Below are positions 43,899-52,908 of a DNA stretch of 64,000 nucleotides, one piece after another. The DNA is taken from positions 496,001 through 560,000 of the forward strand of contig NZ_RBLG01000001.1 in the NCBI RefSeq assembly GCF_003634585.1. Direction: 5' to 3'. The position numbers and the translations under genes are program-made. The stretch comes from Gillisia mitskevichiae (GTDB taxonomy: Bacteria > Bacteroidota > Bacteroidia > Flavobacteriales > Flavobacteriaceae). The notes beneath the pieces are model-generated. The model made no database searches. It was given only the letters and a program-made list of their open reading frames with translations, and had not been told where the DNA came from. Positions within the stretch are counted from its first letter, which is position 1. Each line of letters begins with the position of its first letter.

Positions 43899-45302
43899 AT
43901 GATTAATTTTACTGCTACTTACACAGATCAGTACCAGCTTTCCATGGCTCAAGTATATTTTGAAAATGGACAAAAAGAACATCCTGCAGTTTTCGATTAC
44001 TATTTTAGAAAATTACCTTTTGATGGAGGTTATGCTATATTTTCTGGCTTAGAGGATCTTTTGGAAATTCTGGAGAACCTTAAATTTAGTGAAGAAGATC
44101 TTGCTTATTTAAAGGATCAGAATTATTCTGAAGCGTTTCTAGATTACCTAAAAAACTTTAAATTTTCTGGGAATATCATGGCGGCAAAAGAAGGAGATGT
44201 TTTATTTCCTAATAGACCCATACTTCAAGTAGAAGCTACTATTATTGAAGCTCAGCTTATAGAAACGATACTGCTTAATTTATTAAATTTTCAAACCTTA
44301 ATAGCCACAAAAGCTAGTAGAATGAGATTGGTGGCAAAAGATAGTGTTTTACTTGAATTCGGCTTAAGACGGGCGCATGGTCCTGGTGGATATTATGCAA
44401 GTAGAGCGGCAATAGTTGGGGGATTTGATGGTACAAGTAATGTGGTAGCGGGTAAAAATTTTGATATCCCGGTTTCGGGAACTATGGCACATTCTTTTAT
44501 TCAAAGCTATGATGATGAAATAACAGCTTTTAGAGCCTTCTCCCAAGTCCGACCAAAAGATTGCGTGCTACTTGTAGATACGTACGACACGCTTAAAAGC
44601 GGGCTTCCTAATGCCATTAAGATAGGTAAGGAAATGGAAGTGCTAGGAGAAAAATTAGCTGGGATTAGATTAGACAGTGGCGATTTGGCTTATTTGGCAA
44701 GGGAAAGTAGAAAAATGCTGGATGATGCTGGTCTTAATTACGTGAAAATTGCAGCATCCAATCAATTAGATGAATATGTGATCAAGAGTTTGTTGGAGCA
44801 AAATGCGCCCATAGATATTTTTGGAGTTGGTACTAATTTGGTGACTGGAGATCCAGATGCCGCATTAGATGGAGTTTATAAGTTAACAGCTTCTAACGGT
44901 ATTCCAAGATTGAAGATCTCTGAAAGTCTTTCTAAAGTAACCATTCCGCATAAAAAGCAAGTATACAGGTTGATGAATGCAAAAGGAGAACTTATAGGTG
45001 CCGATGCTATAACAATGAGAGAGGAGGAAGAGGTTTCAAGGATTTATGATCCGCAGGAAATATTAAAATCTTTGCCAGTGAAGAGTTATAAAACCGAAGT
45101 CTTGCTTCATTTAGTAATGAAAAATGGGAAAAGAACCGAAGAGTCCCGAAGTTTAAAAGAGATAGCGGCCTACTCACGAGAACGATTGGACAGTCTTCCT
45201 ATGGAATATAAACGTTTTGATAATCCTCATATATATAAAGTGGGGATAAGTAAAATGCTGAAGAAGGAACGAGAAAAGTTGATGAAGAAATACAAAAAAT
45301 AA
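43899..45302 (+). CDS. pncB: Nicotinate phosphoribosyltransferase
   Basis: The 467-residue enzyme condenses nicotinate with PRPP to nicotinate mononucleotide in NAD salvage. Family features are the N-terminal TDQYQLSMAQVYFENG, FGLRRAHGPGGYYASRAAIVGGFDGTSNV with the phospho-site region, GTMAHSFIQSYDDE, LVDTYDTLKSG, GIRLDSGDLAYLAR and FGVGTNLVTG for the PRPP/product site. The nicotinamidase gene follows after 2 nt, so the pair supplies and uses nicotinate. Confidence 0.95.
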   Translation: MINFTATYTDQYQLSMAQVYFENGQKEHPAVFDYYFRKLPFDGGYAIFSGLEDLLEILENLKFSEEDLAYLKDQNYSEAFLDYLKNFKFSGNIMAAKEGDVLFPNRPILQVEATIIEAQLIETILLNLLNFQTLIATKASRMRLVAKDSVLLEFGLRRAHGPGGYYASRAAIVGGFDGTSNVVAGKNFDIPVSGTMAHSFIQSYDDEITAFRAFSQVRPKDCVLLVDTYDTLKSGLPNAIKIGKEMEVLGEKLAGIRLDSGDLAYLARESRKMLDDAGLNYVKIAASNQLDEYVIKSLLEQNAPIDIFGVGTNLVTGDPDAALDGVYKLTASNGIPRLKISESLSKVTIPHKKQVYRLMNAKGELIGADAITMREEEEVSRIYDPQEILKSLPVKSYKTEVLLHLVMKNGKRTEESRSLKEIAAYSRERLDSLPMEYKRFDNPHIYKVGISKMLKKEREKLMKKYKK

Positions 45303-45304
45303 GA

Positions 45305-45913
45305 ATGAAAGCATTAGTGATAATAGATATGCAAAATGATTTTATTCCAGGCGGGTCTTTGGCTGTTGCCGATGGAGATGAAATTCTTCCGATCATTAAT
45401 GAGCTTCAGAATAAATTCGATTTGGTAATTGCAACCCAAGATTGGCATCCATTAGATCATTCTAGTTTCGCTATAAATCATCCAGGGAAGAAGGAATTTG
45501 AAATCCTCAAATTGAATGAAATAGATCAGGTTTTATGGCCAGTTCATTGTGTGCAAAATTCAGAAGGAGCAGAATTTCACCAGGAATTGAATTCAAATAA
45601 AATTGAAGCCATTTTCAGAAAAGGAACCAATAAGGAAATAGATAGTTATAGCGGGTTTTATGATAACGCGCACTTAAAATCTACAGGGCTTGCTGGTTAT
45701 TTTAAAGATAAAGGAGTAAGTACCCTTTATTTTTGTGGACTTGCAGCAGATTACTGTGTGTATTTCTCCATTATCGATGCTCTAAAGGAAGGTTTTGAGG
45801 CCATTTTAATTGAAGATGCCACAAAAGCCATTTCTCAGGAAAATTTTGAAAAAGCTAAAATAGAGATCCTTCATGCTGGAGGAAAAATAATTAGATCTTC
45901 AGATCTAACTTAA
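45305..45913 (+). CDS. pncA: Nicotinamidase
   Basis: The 202-residue cysteine hydrolase deamidates nicotinamide to nicotinate for pncB. It shows the catalytic Asp in VIIDMQNDF (Asp8), metal ligands in ATQDWHPLDHSSF, a catalytic Lys in IFRKGTNKEIDSYSGF and the nucleophile in FCGLAADYCV. Its stop (45911-45913) overlaps the stop of the convergent aminotransferase gene (45910-45912) in the sequence TTAA. Confidence 0.95.
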   Translation: MKALVIIDMQNDFIPGGSLAVADGDEILPIINELQNKFDLVIATQDWHPLDHSSFAINHPGKKEFEILKLNEIDQVLWPVHCVQNSEGAEFHQELNSNKIEAIFRKGTNKEIDSYSGFYDNAHLKSTGLAGYFKDKGVSTLYFCGLAADYCVYFSIIDALKEGFEAILIEDATKAISQENFEKAKIEILHAGGKIIRSSDLT

Positions 45914-47133
45914 AAGATCTCTTTAAAGGCCGCTATTAAATTCTTAACTTCTTCCAAAGTATTATAATGCGCTAAACTCACTCTAACGACACCTTCATAT
46001 TGTTCCAAGTCCAGATCTTTAATTAACTGTTTCGCATAAAAATCTCCATATCTAATCCCAATGTGCTTTTTGTCTATGAACTCAACTATTTCTGAACTCT
46101 TGAATTTTGAATGAATAAAGGAAATAGTAGGTACTCGAAGGGAAGCATCTGCACTCGAAGCTCCAATGATTTTAATATCTTCTACAGATCTTAGATAGCT
46201 TAATAAAGCCTGAGCCAACTGAGCCTCGTAAGCAGCTATCAACTCAAAACTAGCATCCAGCTTTTCGTTTCTACTAAATTTATTATTAGAAAAATGATGA
46301 TCATATATCCCGATCATATAATCTGGAATAGCTTTTAAACTGTAGGTAAGTTCAAAATTATAATTCCCCGGCTGAAATTTATAGGGTACATCTTCTGGTT
46401 TAAAAAATTGGTGATTAATTCCGGGCATATCAATAAGCAAAGGCAATTTTCCATACATCACCGCTAAATGTGGTCCAAACACTTTATACCAGCTAAACAC
46501 ATAAAAATCTATATCTAATTCTTGCACGTTTACTCGTCTATGTGGTGCAAACGCAACGCCATCTACACAAATAAGTGCTCCAGCTTCATGTACTATTTTG
46601 GAAATCTCTTTTATAGGATTAATGCTTCCTAAAACATTCGAGCAATGTGTTACCGCTACTAATTTTGTCTTGTTGGAAAGTAAATTAGAAAGTTCATTTA
46701 ACTCCAATTCAAAAGAACTTGGATTCACTTTCCAGATCTTGATTTTAATGCCTTTGTTTTCTAAATCTTTCCAACATGAAACATTGGCTTCATGATCTGT
46801 ATTAGTTATAATAATCTCGTCTCCGGCTTTCCAGCTATGGCTAATACAAATACTCAGGATCCTTAACAGCATTGTAGAAGATGGCCCAATAATGACTTCT
46901 TTGGGATTGAAAACATTTAGATATTCTGCAATCTTCTCTGTTGAATGTGACAAGGCCTTTCCGGCATTTGCTGAAACTTCATAGGAGGCACCTAATTGTA
47001 CGTTATAGTTCAAAAAATACTCCGAAATACAATTGATGCTACTCCCTAAAATTTGTGAACCACCTGCATTATCCATGAATGTGTATCCTTTTTTAAGGGA
47101 AGGGAATTGTTCTCGTATATAATCAATGTCCAT
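45910..47133 (-). CDS. Class V aminotransferase, cysteine desulfurase-like
   Basis: The 407-residue PLP enzyme has FMDNAGGSQI, ITNTDHEANVSCW, AVTHCSNVLGSINPI and the PLP Lys in FYVFSWYKVFGPHLAVMYG. It falls in the cysteine-desulfurase-like group of class V aminotransferases rather than true IscS/SufS: the active-site Cys loop of SufS is not evident (the C-terminal part reads RVPTISFIHSKF and IGIRYGDFYAKQLI). The substrate is not predictable. It is convergent with pncA, sharing a 4-nt overlap. Confidence 0.82.
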   Translation of the reverse strand: MDIDYIREQFPSLKKGYTFMDNAGGSQILGSSINCISEYFLNYNVQLGASYEVSANAGKALSHSTEKIAEYLNVFNPKEVIIGPSSTMLLRILSICISHSWKAGDEIIITNTDHEANVSCWKDLENKGIKIKIWKVNPSSFELELNELSNLLSNKTKLVAVTHCSNVLGSINPIKEISKIVHEAGALICVDGVAFAPHRRVNVQELDIDFYVFSWYKVFGPHLAVMYGKLPLLIDMPGINHQFFKPEDVPYKFQPGNYNFELTYSLKAIPDYMIGIYDHHFSNNKFSRNEKLDASFELIAAYEAQLAQALLSYLRSVEDIKIIGASSADASLRVPTISFIHSKFKSSEIVEFIDKKHIGIRYGDFYAKQLIKDLDLEQYEGVVRVSLAHYNTLEEVKNLIAAFKEIF

Positions 47134-47352
47134 ATTGCTAATTTTAAAAATGATCTAGAGTGAATGTAATAATAAAAATATACAGTTTTTATAAGGCTCG
47201 ATAATAAAGCGATTTTTAATATAGAATGATACCAAAGAATACATTTATTATTGCAAAAACTATTTAGATTTAATTTTTTTATTCACCTGATTTTTAACTA
47301 ATTAAGAGTGCGTAGTTGGTTTTAATTTGCTTAGTTTTACATATAACTAAAA

Positions 47353-47360
47353 TAATTTTG
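47353..47360 (+). promoter_or_regulatory. -7 promoter element for the DUF5602 lipoprotein gene
   Basis: TAATTTTG matches TAnnTTTG and ends only 4 nt before the ATG at 47365, so the transcript may be leaderless. Confidence 0.5.
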
Positions 47361-47364
47361 CGTC

Positions 47365-48195
47365 ATGAAGAAATTTAAAACTTTCAAACTGTCGCCTCAA
47401 AGTCTAAGCCCCCTTTTATACCTACTATTATTACTAATCTTTATTAGTTGTGAAACCGACCAGGTTTCTGAAGAAGCATCACAATCTTTAACCTCAAACA
47501 ATTCTAAAGCTCCAAATTCTTCTGGGAAAATGAACACTTTTTATGGCCCCGCCAAGCAAATGGGAGATGGAGTCTTAAAGAGTATGGTTGTAATGAAGCA
47601 TGATGGAACTCCGGAGGCAATAGGACTGCGGATCTCGGAAAAAGTTTTGACGGGATTACCTCATGAAGAACTAAACATCACCCTAGACTTGTCCAGCAAA
47701 ATGAAGGGAATGGCTTTCGATCATATAGATTTTGGTTGGAATCCACATGGGCATGAACCACCTGGGATCTATGATATCCCTCATTTCGACATTCATTTTT
47801 ATATGGTCTCTGTAGATTATAAGAATACTATTCTGGATCCTGCCTTAATAGAAACTCCTCCAGATGCTAAATATATTCCGGAAGGCTATTTTACTCCAGG
47901 CGGATTAGTTCCTTATATGGGGGAACATTGGCTAGATCTTAATGCGGCCGAACTACAACCCGGAGGTGTATTTACCAGAACATTTATCTATGGATCATAT
48001 GATCAGGAATTCATATTCTATGAACCTATGATCACTTTGGCGTATCTACAGCAAAAAGGAAAAGAGCAAATTGCTATTCCTCAGCCGGCAGAATTCCAAA
48101 GAACAGGATTATACTATCCTACCACGTACAGTATTAATTATGATGCTGTTAAAAAAGAATACCTAATAACATTGGAAAATTTGGTTTTAAGATGA
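47365..48195 (+). CDS. DUF5602 (TTHB210-like) lipoprotein
   Basis: The 276-residue lipoprotein has a signal ending LLIFISC. The core has a striking His-rich stretch, GWNPHGHEPPGIYDIPHFDIHFYMVS, split by prolines, plus PYMGEHWLDL, which are hallmarks of the DUF5602/TTHB210-like family. The histidines probably bind a metal. No enzymatic function is established. The gene is flanked by its own promoter and a terminator. Confidence 0.78.
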   Translation: MKKFKTFKLSPQSLSPLLYLLLLLIFISCETDQVSEEASQSLTSNNSKAPNSSGKMNTFYGPAKQMGDGVLKSMVVMKHDGTPEAIGLRISEKVLTGLPHEELNITLDLSSKMKGMAFDHIDFGWNPHGHEPPGIYDIPHFDIHFYMVSVDYKNTILDPALIETPPDAKYIPEGYFTPGGLVPYMGEHWLDLNAAELQPGGVFTRTFIYGSYDQEFIFYEPMITLAYLQQKGKEQIAIPQPAEFQRTGLYYPTTYSINYDAVKKEYLITLENLVLR

Positions 48196-48220
48196 TCCTT
48201 TCTTTATAATAGATGTTTAG

Positions 48221-48248
48221 AAAACCGCTATTTTTAGCGGTTTTTTTA
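48221..48248 (+). terminator. Terminator of the DUF5602 gene
   Basis: AAAACCGCTA and TAGCGGTTTT form a perfect stem around a TTTT loop, followed by further T residues. Confidence 0.88.
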
Positions 48249-48307
48249 TTGGATCTCCATACTTTCTTATTGATATATACCTACAATTCAGTTTCATCAA
48301 AAAAAGA

Positions 48308-48315
48308 TATATTTG
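48308..48315 (+). promoter_or_regulatory. -7 promoter element for the M28 peptidase gene
   Basis: TATATTTG matches TAnnTTTG. A TTG at 48313 that would extend the frame lies inside it, supporting the ATG at 48346 as the start. Confidence 0.5.
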
Positions 48316-48345
48316 AAGAACTTAGAATTAACTAAACACTATTTT

Positions 48346-49893
48346 ATGAAAAACAAGTTCTTATTCATTATTTCCCTATGTTTCTCTACAGTCCTATTTG
48401 CGCAAGATCAGGATGTAGTTATTAAAAACATTATTAAAGAAGCTTCAGATAATTCTCAACTGGAAAAGCTAGGTCATGAACTTTTAGATGTAGTTGGTCC
48501 CAGATTAGTTGGTACCCCAGAAATGAAACAAGCCAATGATTGGGCTGTTAATAAATATAAAGAATGGGATATTTCTGCAGAAAATCAGCAATGGGGAGAA
48601 TGGAGAGGTTGGAAACGCGGAATCACACATATAGATCTAATAGAACCTAGAGTTAGATCACTTTCTGGAATGCAGTTGGCTTGGAGTCCTAATTCTGGAA
48701 AAAAACCTATTGTAGCTGAAGTAGTTATTTTACCAGAAGCTACAGATTCTTCTAATTTCGCAAAGCTATTGTCTGGGGTAAAAGGTAAATTGGTAATGAT
48801 CTCTATGCCGCAAATGACCGGAAGGCCAGATTATAATTGGGAAGAATTCGCTACAGATTCTTCTCTTGTTAAAATGAAAGAAGATAGAAAAGCACAGTCT
48901 GACGCGTGGTCAGATAGAATGACCAAAACAGGATATACAAATAGAAATATTTCTGAAGCTTTAGAAAAAGCTGGGGCAGCAGGAATTATCACCTTAAACT
49001 GGTCTAGAGGATTTGGAGCAAATAAGATTTTCTCTGCTTCCACTAAAAAGATCCCAACTATAGAGCTTTCTTTAGAAGATTATGGAATGGTTTATAGATT
49101 GGCTGAGTATGGAGATAAACCTAAATTAAGATTAGTTGCAGAATCTGAAGAATTGGGAGTTGTACCAACATTTAATACGATAGCAACCATTAAAGGAACA
49201 GAAAAGCCTGAGGAATATGTAATTCTTTCAGCACATTTTGATTCTTGGGATGGAGCAACAGGAGCTACAGATAATGGAACTGGTACTATGGTGATGATGG
49301 AAGCAATGAGAATTCTTAAAAAAATGTATCCAAATCCAAAGCGTACTATAATTGCAGGACATTGGGGTAGTGAAGAGCAAGGTTTAAATGGGTCTAGAGC
49401 CTTTGTAAAAGATCATCCAGAAATCGTAGACAATGTTCAGGCATTATTCAATCAGGATAATGGAACAGGAAGAGTAGTAAATCTTTCTGGAGGAGGATTT
49501 TTAAATTCGTACGATTATCTAGGAAGATGGTTGGAAGCAGTGCCAGAAGAAATTTCTGGTCAAATTGAAACTACCTTTCCTGGGATTCCTGGTGGTGGCG
49601 GATCTGATTATGCATCATTCCTTGCTGCTGGAGTTCCTGCTTTTAGTCTAAGTTCTATAAGCTGGTCTTATTGGAATTATACCTGGCATACCAATTTGGA
49701 TACCTATGATAAAATTGTGTTTGATGATGTTCGTAGCAACGTGATACTTACCGCAATTATGGCATATATGGCAAGTGAAGATCCTGAAAAGACTTCAAGA
49801 GAAAAAAGAGTTTTACCAATTAGCAAGAGATCTGGTGAGCAAATGACTTGGCCAGAGGCTAGAGATGCTACTAGAAAAGGCGGATTGGATTAA
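48346..49893 (+). CDS. Secreted M28-family aminopeptidase
   Basis: The 515-residue exopeptidase has a signal peptide (STVLFAQ), a PA-type insert (about 105-245) and an M28 catalytic domain with the two-zinc ligands in SAHFDSWDGATGATDNG, GHWGSEEQGLNGSR, NQDNGTGRVV and YTWHTNLDTYDK. It probably trims peptides in the periplasm or outside the cell. The upstream TTG at 48313 is in the promoter. Confidence 0.92.
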   Translation: MKNKFLFIISLCFSTVLFAQDQDVVIKNIIKEASDNSQLEKLGHELLDVVGPRLVGTPEMKQANDWAVNKYKEWDISAENQQWGEWRGWKRGITHIDLIEPRVRSLSGMQLAWSPNSGKKPIVAEVVILPEATDSSNFAKLLSGVKGKLVMISMPQMTGRPDYNWEEFATDSSLVKMKEDRKAQSDAWSDRMTKTGYTNRNISEALEKAGAAGIITLNWSRGFGANKIFSASTKKIPTIELSLEDYGMVYRLAEYGDKPKLRLVAESEELGVVPTFNTIATIKGTEKPEEYVILSAHFDSWDGATGATDNGTGTMVMMEAMRILKKMYPNPKRTIIAGHWGSEEQGLNGSRAFVKDHPEIVDNVQALFNQDNGTGRVVNLSGGGFLNSYDYLGRWLEAVPEEISGQIETTFPGIPGGGGSDYASFLAAGVPAFSLSSISWSYWNYTWHTNLDTYDKIVFDDVRSNVILTAIMAYMASEDPEKTSREKRVLPISKRSGEQMTWPEARDATRKGGLD

Positions 49894-49915
49894 AAAAAAT
49901 AATTACTTAAGATTT

Positions 49916-49956
49916 GCAAACCAACTAAAAGACTATTTATTTTTTAGTTGGTTTGC
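49916..49956. terminator. Long perfect hairpin at the 3' end of the DUF3095 gene
   Basis: GCAAACCAACTAAAA and TTTTAGTTGGTTTGC form a perfect 15-bp stem with an 11-nt loop. The right arm lies within the last codons of the minus-strand gene. On the minus strand a T run follows after a short gap, so it may terminate both convergent genes. Confidence 0.55.
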
Positions 49957-51087
49957 TGCTTTTGTATACCCACCTCCAGCACCATCTACAAAATGAATAT
50001 GGTCATCTTTCTTCATATCTCTAACATAACAAGACATTACACTTTGTTCACTTACATGAAGCCCATATTTTATCTTTCCTTTTTCCTCTAAGTGATTTAG
50101 GTAAGAGGTCAAAGATTCTCGTTGCTGCGGAGTTCCAGTAATCACGGTATTAATTCTCCCATCAATCGTTAACGTATCTGTTAGTTCTACTAGCTTCTGT
50201 AGATAGGTTTTTCCTGCTGTAGTATTTTTTAAATAATATTTACCAAATTTTGTAGTCAACCAATTCTTAAAGAGGTAGAAGGCGTCGTATCTGCCTAATT
50301 TGGTGCGCATTTCATCGTTCAATTTTCTAAGACTTGCCTTAAGTTTTAATCGTTTTACTGAGATAGGTTTTCTACTATTTACGGAACCATAAATAGTATC
50401 TATATTCTTTAAAACTTTAGAAAACACCTCTGAAGGATCTACTTCATTACAGGCTATTACTATCAGACTAACAACTTCCTGATTTGATTCTGGCGGATTT
50501 ATTTTATCCCACTTACACTCCATGCCTTCTAAATTTAGAAGATCAGGAATTTTTTTGCTTTCGTTACTGGAATCTTTAAAATCGGCTTTTATTTGTCTTT
50601 CTGCATACTGAAGACCTTCCCCAAGAACTATTGGAATTGTTAGAATATCATTTATTTTAACTTTTGAGATCTGCAACTCGATCTCTTTGCTATAGATCTC
50701 CTTTATGGAAAGCATTCCAATTTTTAGTTCAAATCCAAAATTCTCCAGAGTGTTTATTCTATGCTGATTTAAAGCTGCCATTGAGCCGTTCATTAATTCC
50801 GAAGGTATTAGCATAGTAGCACCATCACCTCCAAAGAAAAAAGGGATGGTTATTTTTTTTGAATATGCTAAATTTAAAATAGCAATAACACTTCCGGTTG
50901 CTACTAAATTAACCTGATCGTGATTACCATTTTTAATAGCATCAGTAGAATTCTTTATATCTGCAGCAATTACATACCAATCTTCAGGAACTTTAGAAAA
51001 AAGTGATTTATTGGCAACCAGATCACTAATAGAAATTGTTTGTAAGTCTAGCCTGGAGTAAAAGTTCAGACTGGTTGAGGTTGCCAT
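49933..51087 (-). CDS. DUF3095 protein, class III cyclase-like fold
   Basis: The 384-residue protein belongs to DUF3095. The N-terminal domain has the nucleotide-cyclase-like pattern YVIAADIKNSTDAI and FFFGGDGATMLIP, equivalent to the two metal-binding segments of class III adenylyl/guanylyl cyclases. LNDEMRTKLGRYDAFYLFKNW and a C-terminal HVSEQSVMSCYVRD follow. Cyclase activity has not been shown for this family as far as I know. No signal peptide; probably cytoplasmic. Confidence 0.75.
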   Translation of the reverse strand: MATSTSLNFYSRLDLQTISISDLVANKSLFSKVPEDWYVIAADIKNSTDAIKNGNHDQVNLVATGSVIAILNLAYSKKITIPFFFGGDGATMLIPSELMNGSMAALNQHRINTLENFGFELKIGMLSIKEIYSKEIELQISKVKINDILTIPIVLGEGLQYAERQIKADFKDSSNESKKIPDLLNLEGMECKWDKINPPESNQEVVSLIVIACNEVDPSEVFSKVLKNIDTIYGSVNSRKPISVKRLKLKASLRKLNDEMRTKLGRYDAFYLFKNWLTTKFGKYYLKNTTAGKTYLQKLVELTDTLTIDGRINTVITGTPQQRESLTSYLNHLEEKGKIKYGLHVSEQSVMSCYVRDMKKDDHIHFVDGAGGGYTKAANQLKNK

Positions 51088-51188
51088 ATTTAATTTTAGA
51101 ATTTTAGTCGATCGGATAACCGTAAAATTTCCCCTTCTATATTTTTACTGAAATAATATAAGAGGGGATATAATAGGTTATTTACAGT

Positions 51189-51551
51189 CTAGTTTAAATC
51201 TGCTCCAACTGGTTTAGAACAATCATGTCCTGGTTGCCCGTGTGGTGGATTTACTGCAGGAGTATCTCCTCCATTAACTCTCACAGGAGAAACATTTGGA
51301 TTTTGAATTGTGCCATTTTGCTGAAGGCTTGTGCTGGCAGCTTGATCTAAAGGAGCGCCTACAGGAAGATCGCAACGGTGTCCTGGTTCTCCATGAACGG
51401 GGTTTAATGCAGCCGTAGTTTTGGAATTGTCTTTAGCTTCTACTTCTAAATTAGCCGGTGATGCCTCAACTTCTTTATTTTCGTCTTTACAAGCGATCAT
51501 TGTACTTAAACTTAATGCAATGATGGTAATATTTAAGAGTCTATTTCTCAT
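51189..51551 (-). CDS. Small lipoprotein with two PxHGxPGHxC repeats
   Basis: The 120-residue lipoprotein (LSLSTMIAC, Cys21) is mostly low-complexity but carries two copies of a His/Cys motif: LNPVHGEPGHRCDLPVGAPL and VNPPHGQPGHDCSKPVGADL. Each has two His and one Cys, with the order H-x4-H-x-C, suggesting a metal or heme site. Similar short motifs occur in other Bacteroidota lipoproteins, but no function is assigned. Confidence 0.65.
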   Translation of the reverse strand: MRNRLLNITIIALSLSTMIACKDENKEVEASPANLEVEAKDNSKTTAALNPVHGEPGHRCDLPVGAPLDQAASTSLQQNGTIQNPNVSPVRVNGGDTPAVNPPHGQPGHDCSKPVGADLN

Positions 51552-51591
51552 AATTATAGTTTTTAAATTCAGTAAAAATCTATTTAAGTAT

Positions 51592-52590
51592 CTAATTTAC
51601 AATCTTATTTAATTCTTCTTGACTTACATTTAGTAATCCAGAGGCGGGTAGTCTCAAGGTCATTGTTCTCCAATTATCTTCTGCTTCAAATATAGCTTTA
51701 AATATAGGGATAGCTTCCTCGAACCTTTTACTATTTGCAAGTGCAACCGCTTTCCAATATCTCATTTCTAAATTATCAGGAAATAATTTTTCAGCACTTC
51801 CATATTGCTTTAAAGCTTCGTCTACATCTTCTGCTTCCATTGCTAGATCTCCCTTATTCATGAATTCATAAGCCCTTGCTACAGTTAAGAGCCTTTCTAG
51901 CTCTACTAAAGGTTCTGCATTATCATCTACTCTAAGATCTATTATTTTATCTTCCCAAGAATTCTCTACTTTATTTGCTCCTACTACAATTAAGGCAGCA
52001 GATTGTTTTCCCCGAATATCCCCTCCTGCATTTTGTGCAGCTTGTAGCACCTTAACCACTCTCTCTGCAAGAGGAAGTTCAGAATGTTCCAAAAAGGCAG
52101 CTTTCATTGCCGGTACTACTTTATCGTTAAGCATCATATTTGCTTGTACAGAGTAATTTTTTCCAGTATAATGAAAAGCAGATTCCACACAACTGCTACC
52201 TGTATGCGCAGCTGTTCTTCCAGAAGAATCCAAAAATGCAACTTGTCTATATTCTTCTCCCTCATCTTCAGCAACTAATTTCTCTAAAGCCTGAGAAGCA
52301 GATTTTCCTTCTTCCATAAGTTTTAAGCCGTTTGGACCATAAGCTGGATTAACGAAAGATTGAGTAGCAACAACTCCAACCCCAGATTTTCCCCAAGCCA
52401 CCAATGGCCCTACAGAGAACCAATGACTTTGAACACCCACGGCCATTTCTCCAGTTACAGAATCTCGGGCAACTATAGAAAATGTATGTGCAAAGGGGTC
52501 TTTCATAATAGGATGGGTTTGGGCAGTTATAGTCCCTAAGAACATTAAGCCTATTAGGAATATAAGTGTGTGTTTATAATTTTGGATCAT
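51592..52590 (-). CDS. DUF1028 domain protein (Ntn-hydrolase-like) with C-terminal TPR-like part
   Basis: The 332-residue protein has a signal peptide (GTITAQ). The DUF1028 domain (about 30-235) begins AHTFSIVARDSVTGEMAVGVQSHWFSVG and includes GVGVVATQSFVNPAYGPNG and GGDIRGKQSAALIVV, as in this Ntn-hydrolase-like family. The last 95 residues form TPR-like helices (EAEDVDEALKQYGSAEKLFPDN; KRFEEAIPIFKAIFEAE). The substrate is unknown. Confidence 0.85.
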   Translation of the reverse strand: MIQNYKHTLIFLIGLMFLGTITAQTHPIMKDPFAHTFSIVARDSVTGEMAVGVQSHWFSVGPLVAWGKSGVGVVATQSFVNPAYGPNGLKLMEEGKSASQALEKLVAEDEGEEYRQVAFLDSSGRTAAHTGSSCVESAFHYTGKNYSVQANMMLNDKVVPAMKAAFLEHSELPLAERVVKVLQAAQNAGGDIRGKQSAALIVVGANKVENSWEDKIIDLRVDDNAEPLVELERLLTVARAYEFMNKGDLAMEAEDVDEALKQYGSAEKLFPDNLEMRYWKAVALANSKRFEEAIPIFKAIFEAEDNWRTMTLRLPASGLLNVSQEELNKIVN

Positions 52591-52727
52591 ACTTCATATT
52601 TTATTTAAAAATAGTAAAATTATACCTATTTACTACTGAACTTGATTCTACAAGCAATAGAGGGAATAAGAATATAGATGATTTATTTAATACCTTATAA
52701 GTTATACATTTATATAACATAAAAATT

Positions 52728-52799
52728 GGCCTCGTAGTTCAACGGATAGAATAGAAGTTTCCTAAACTTTAGATCCAAGTTCGATTCTTGGCGAGGTCA
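52728..52799 (+). tRNA. tRNA-Arg (anticodon CCT)
   Basis: A cloverleaf can be drawn: acceptor GGCCTCG/CGAGGTC with one G-U pair, anticodon stem GAAGT/ACTTT with loop TTCCTAA (anticodon CCT), T arm with AAGTTCGATTCTT, discriminator A. No CCA is encoded. The D arm is short, giving 72 nt. Confidence 0.88.
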
Positions 52800-52908
52800 C
52801 AACCTATTTAAATATCTATTTATCAACATTATAACAATGGGTTAACAAAATTTAATTTCTTCATTATTTAATTTTGTAATGTATTAACCACTAAACAGAA
52901 ATCAAATT

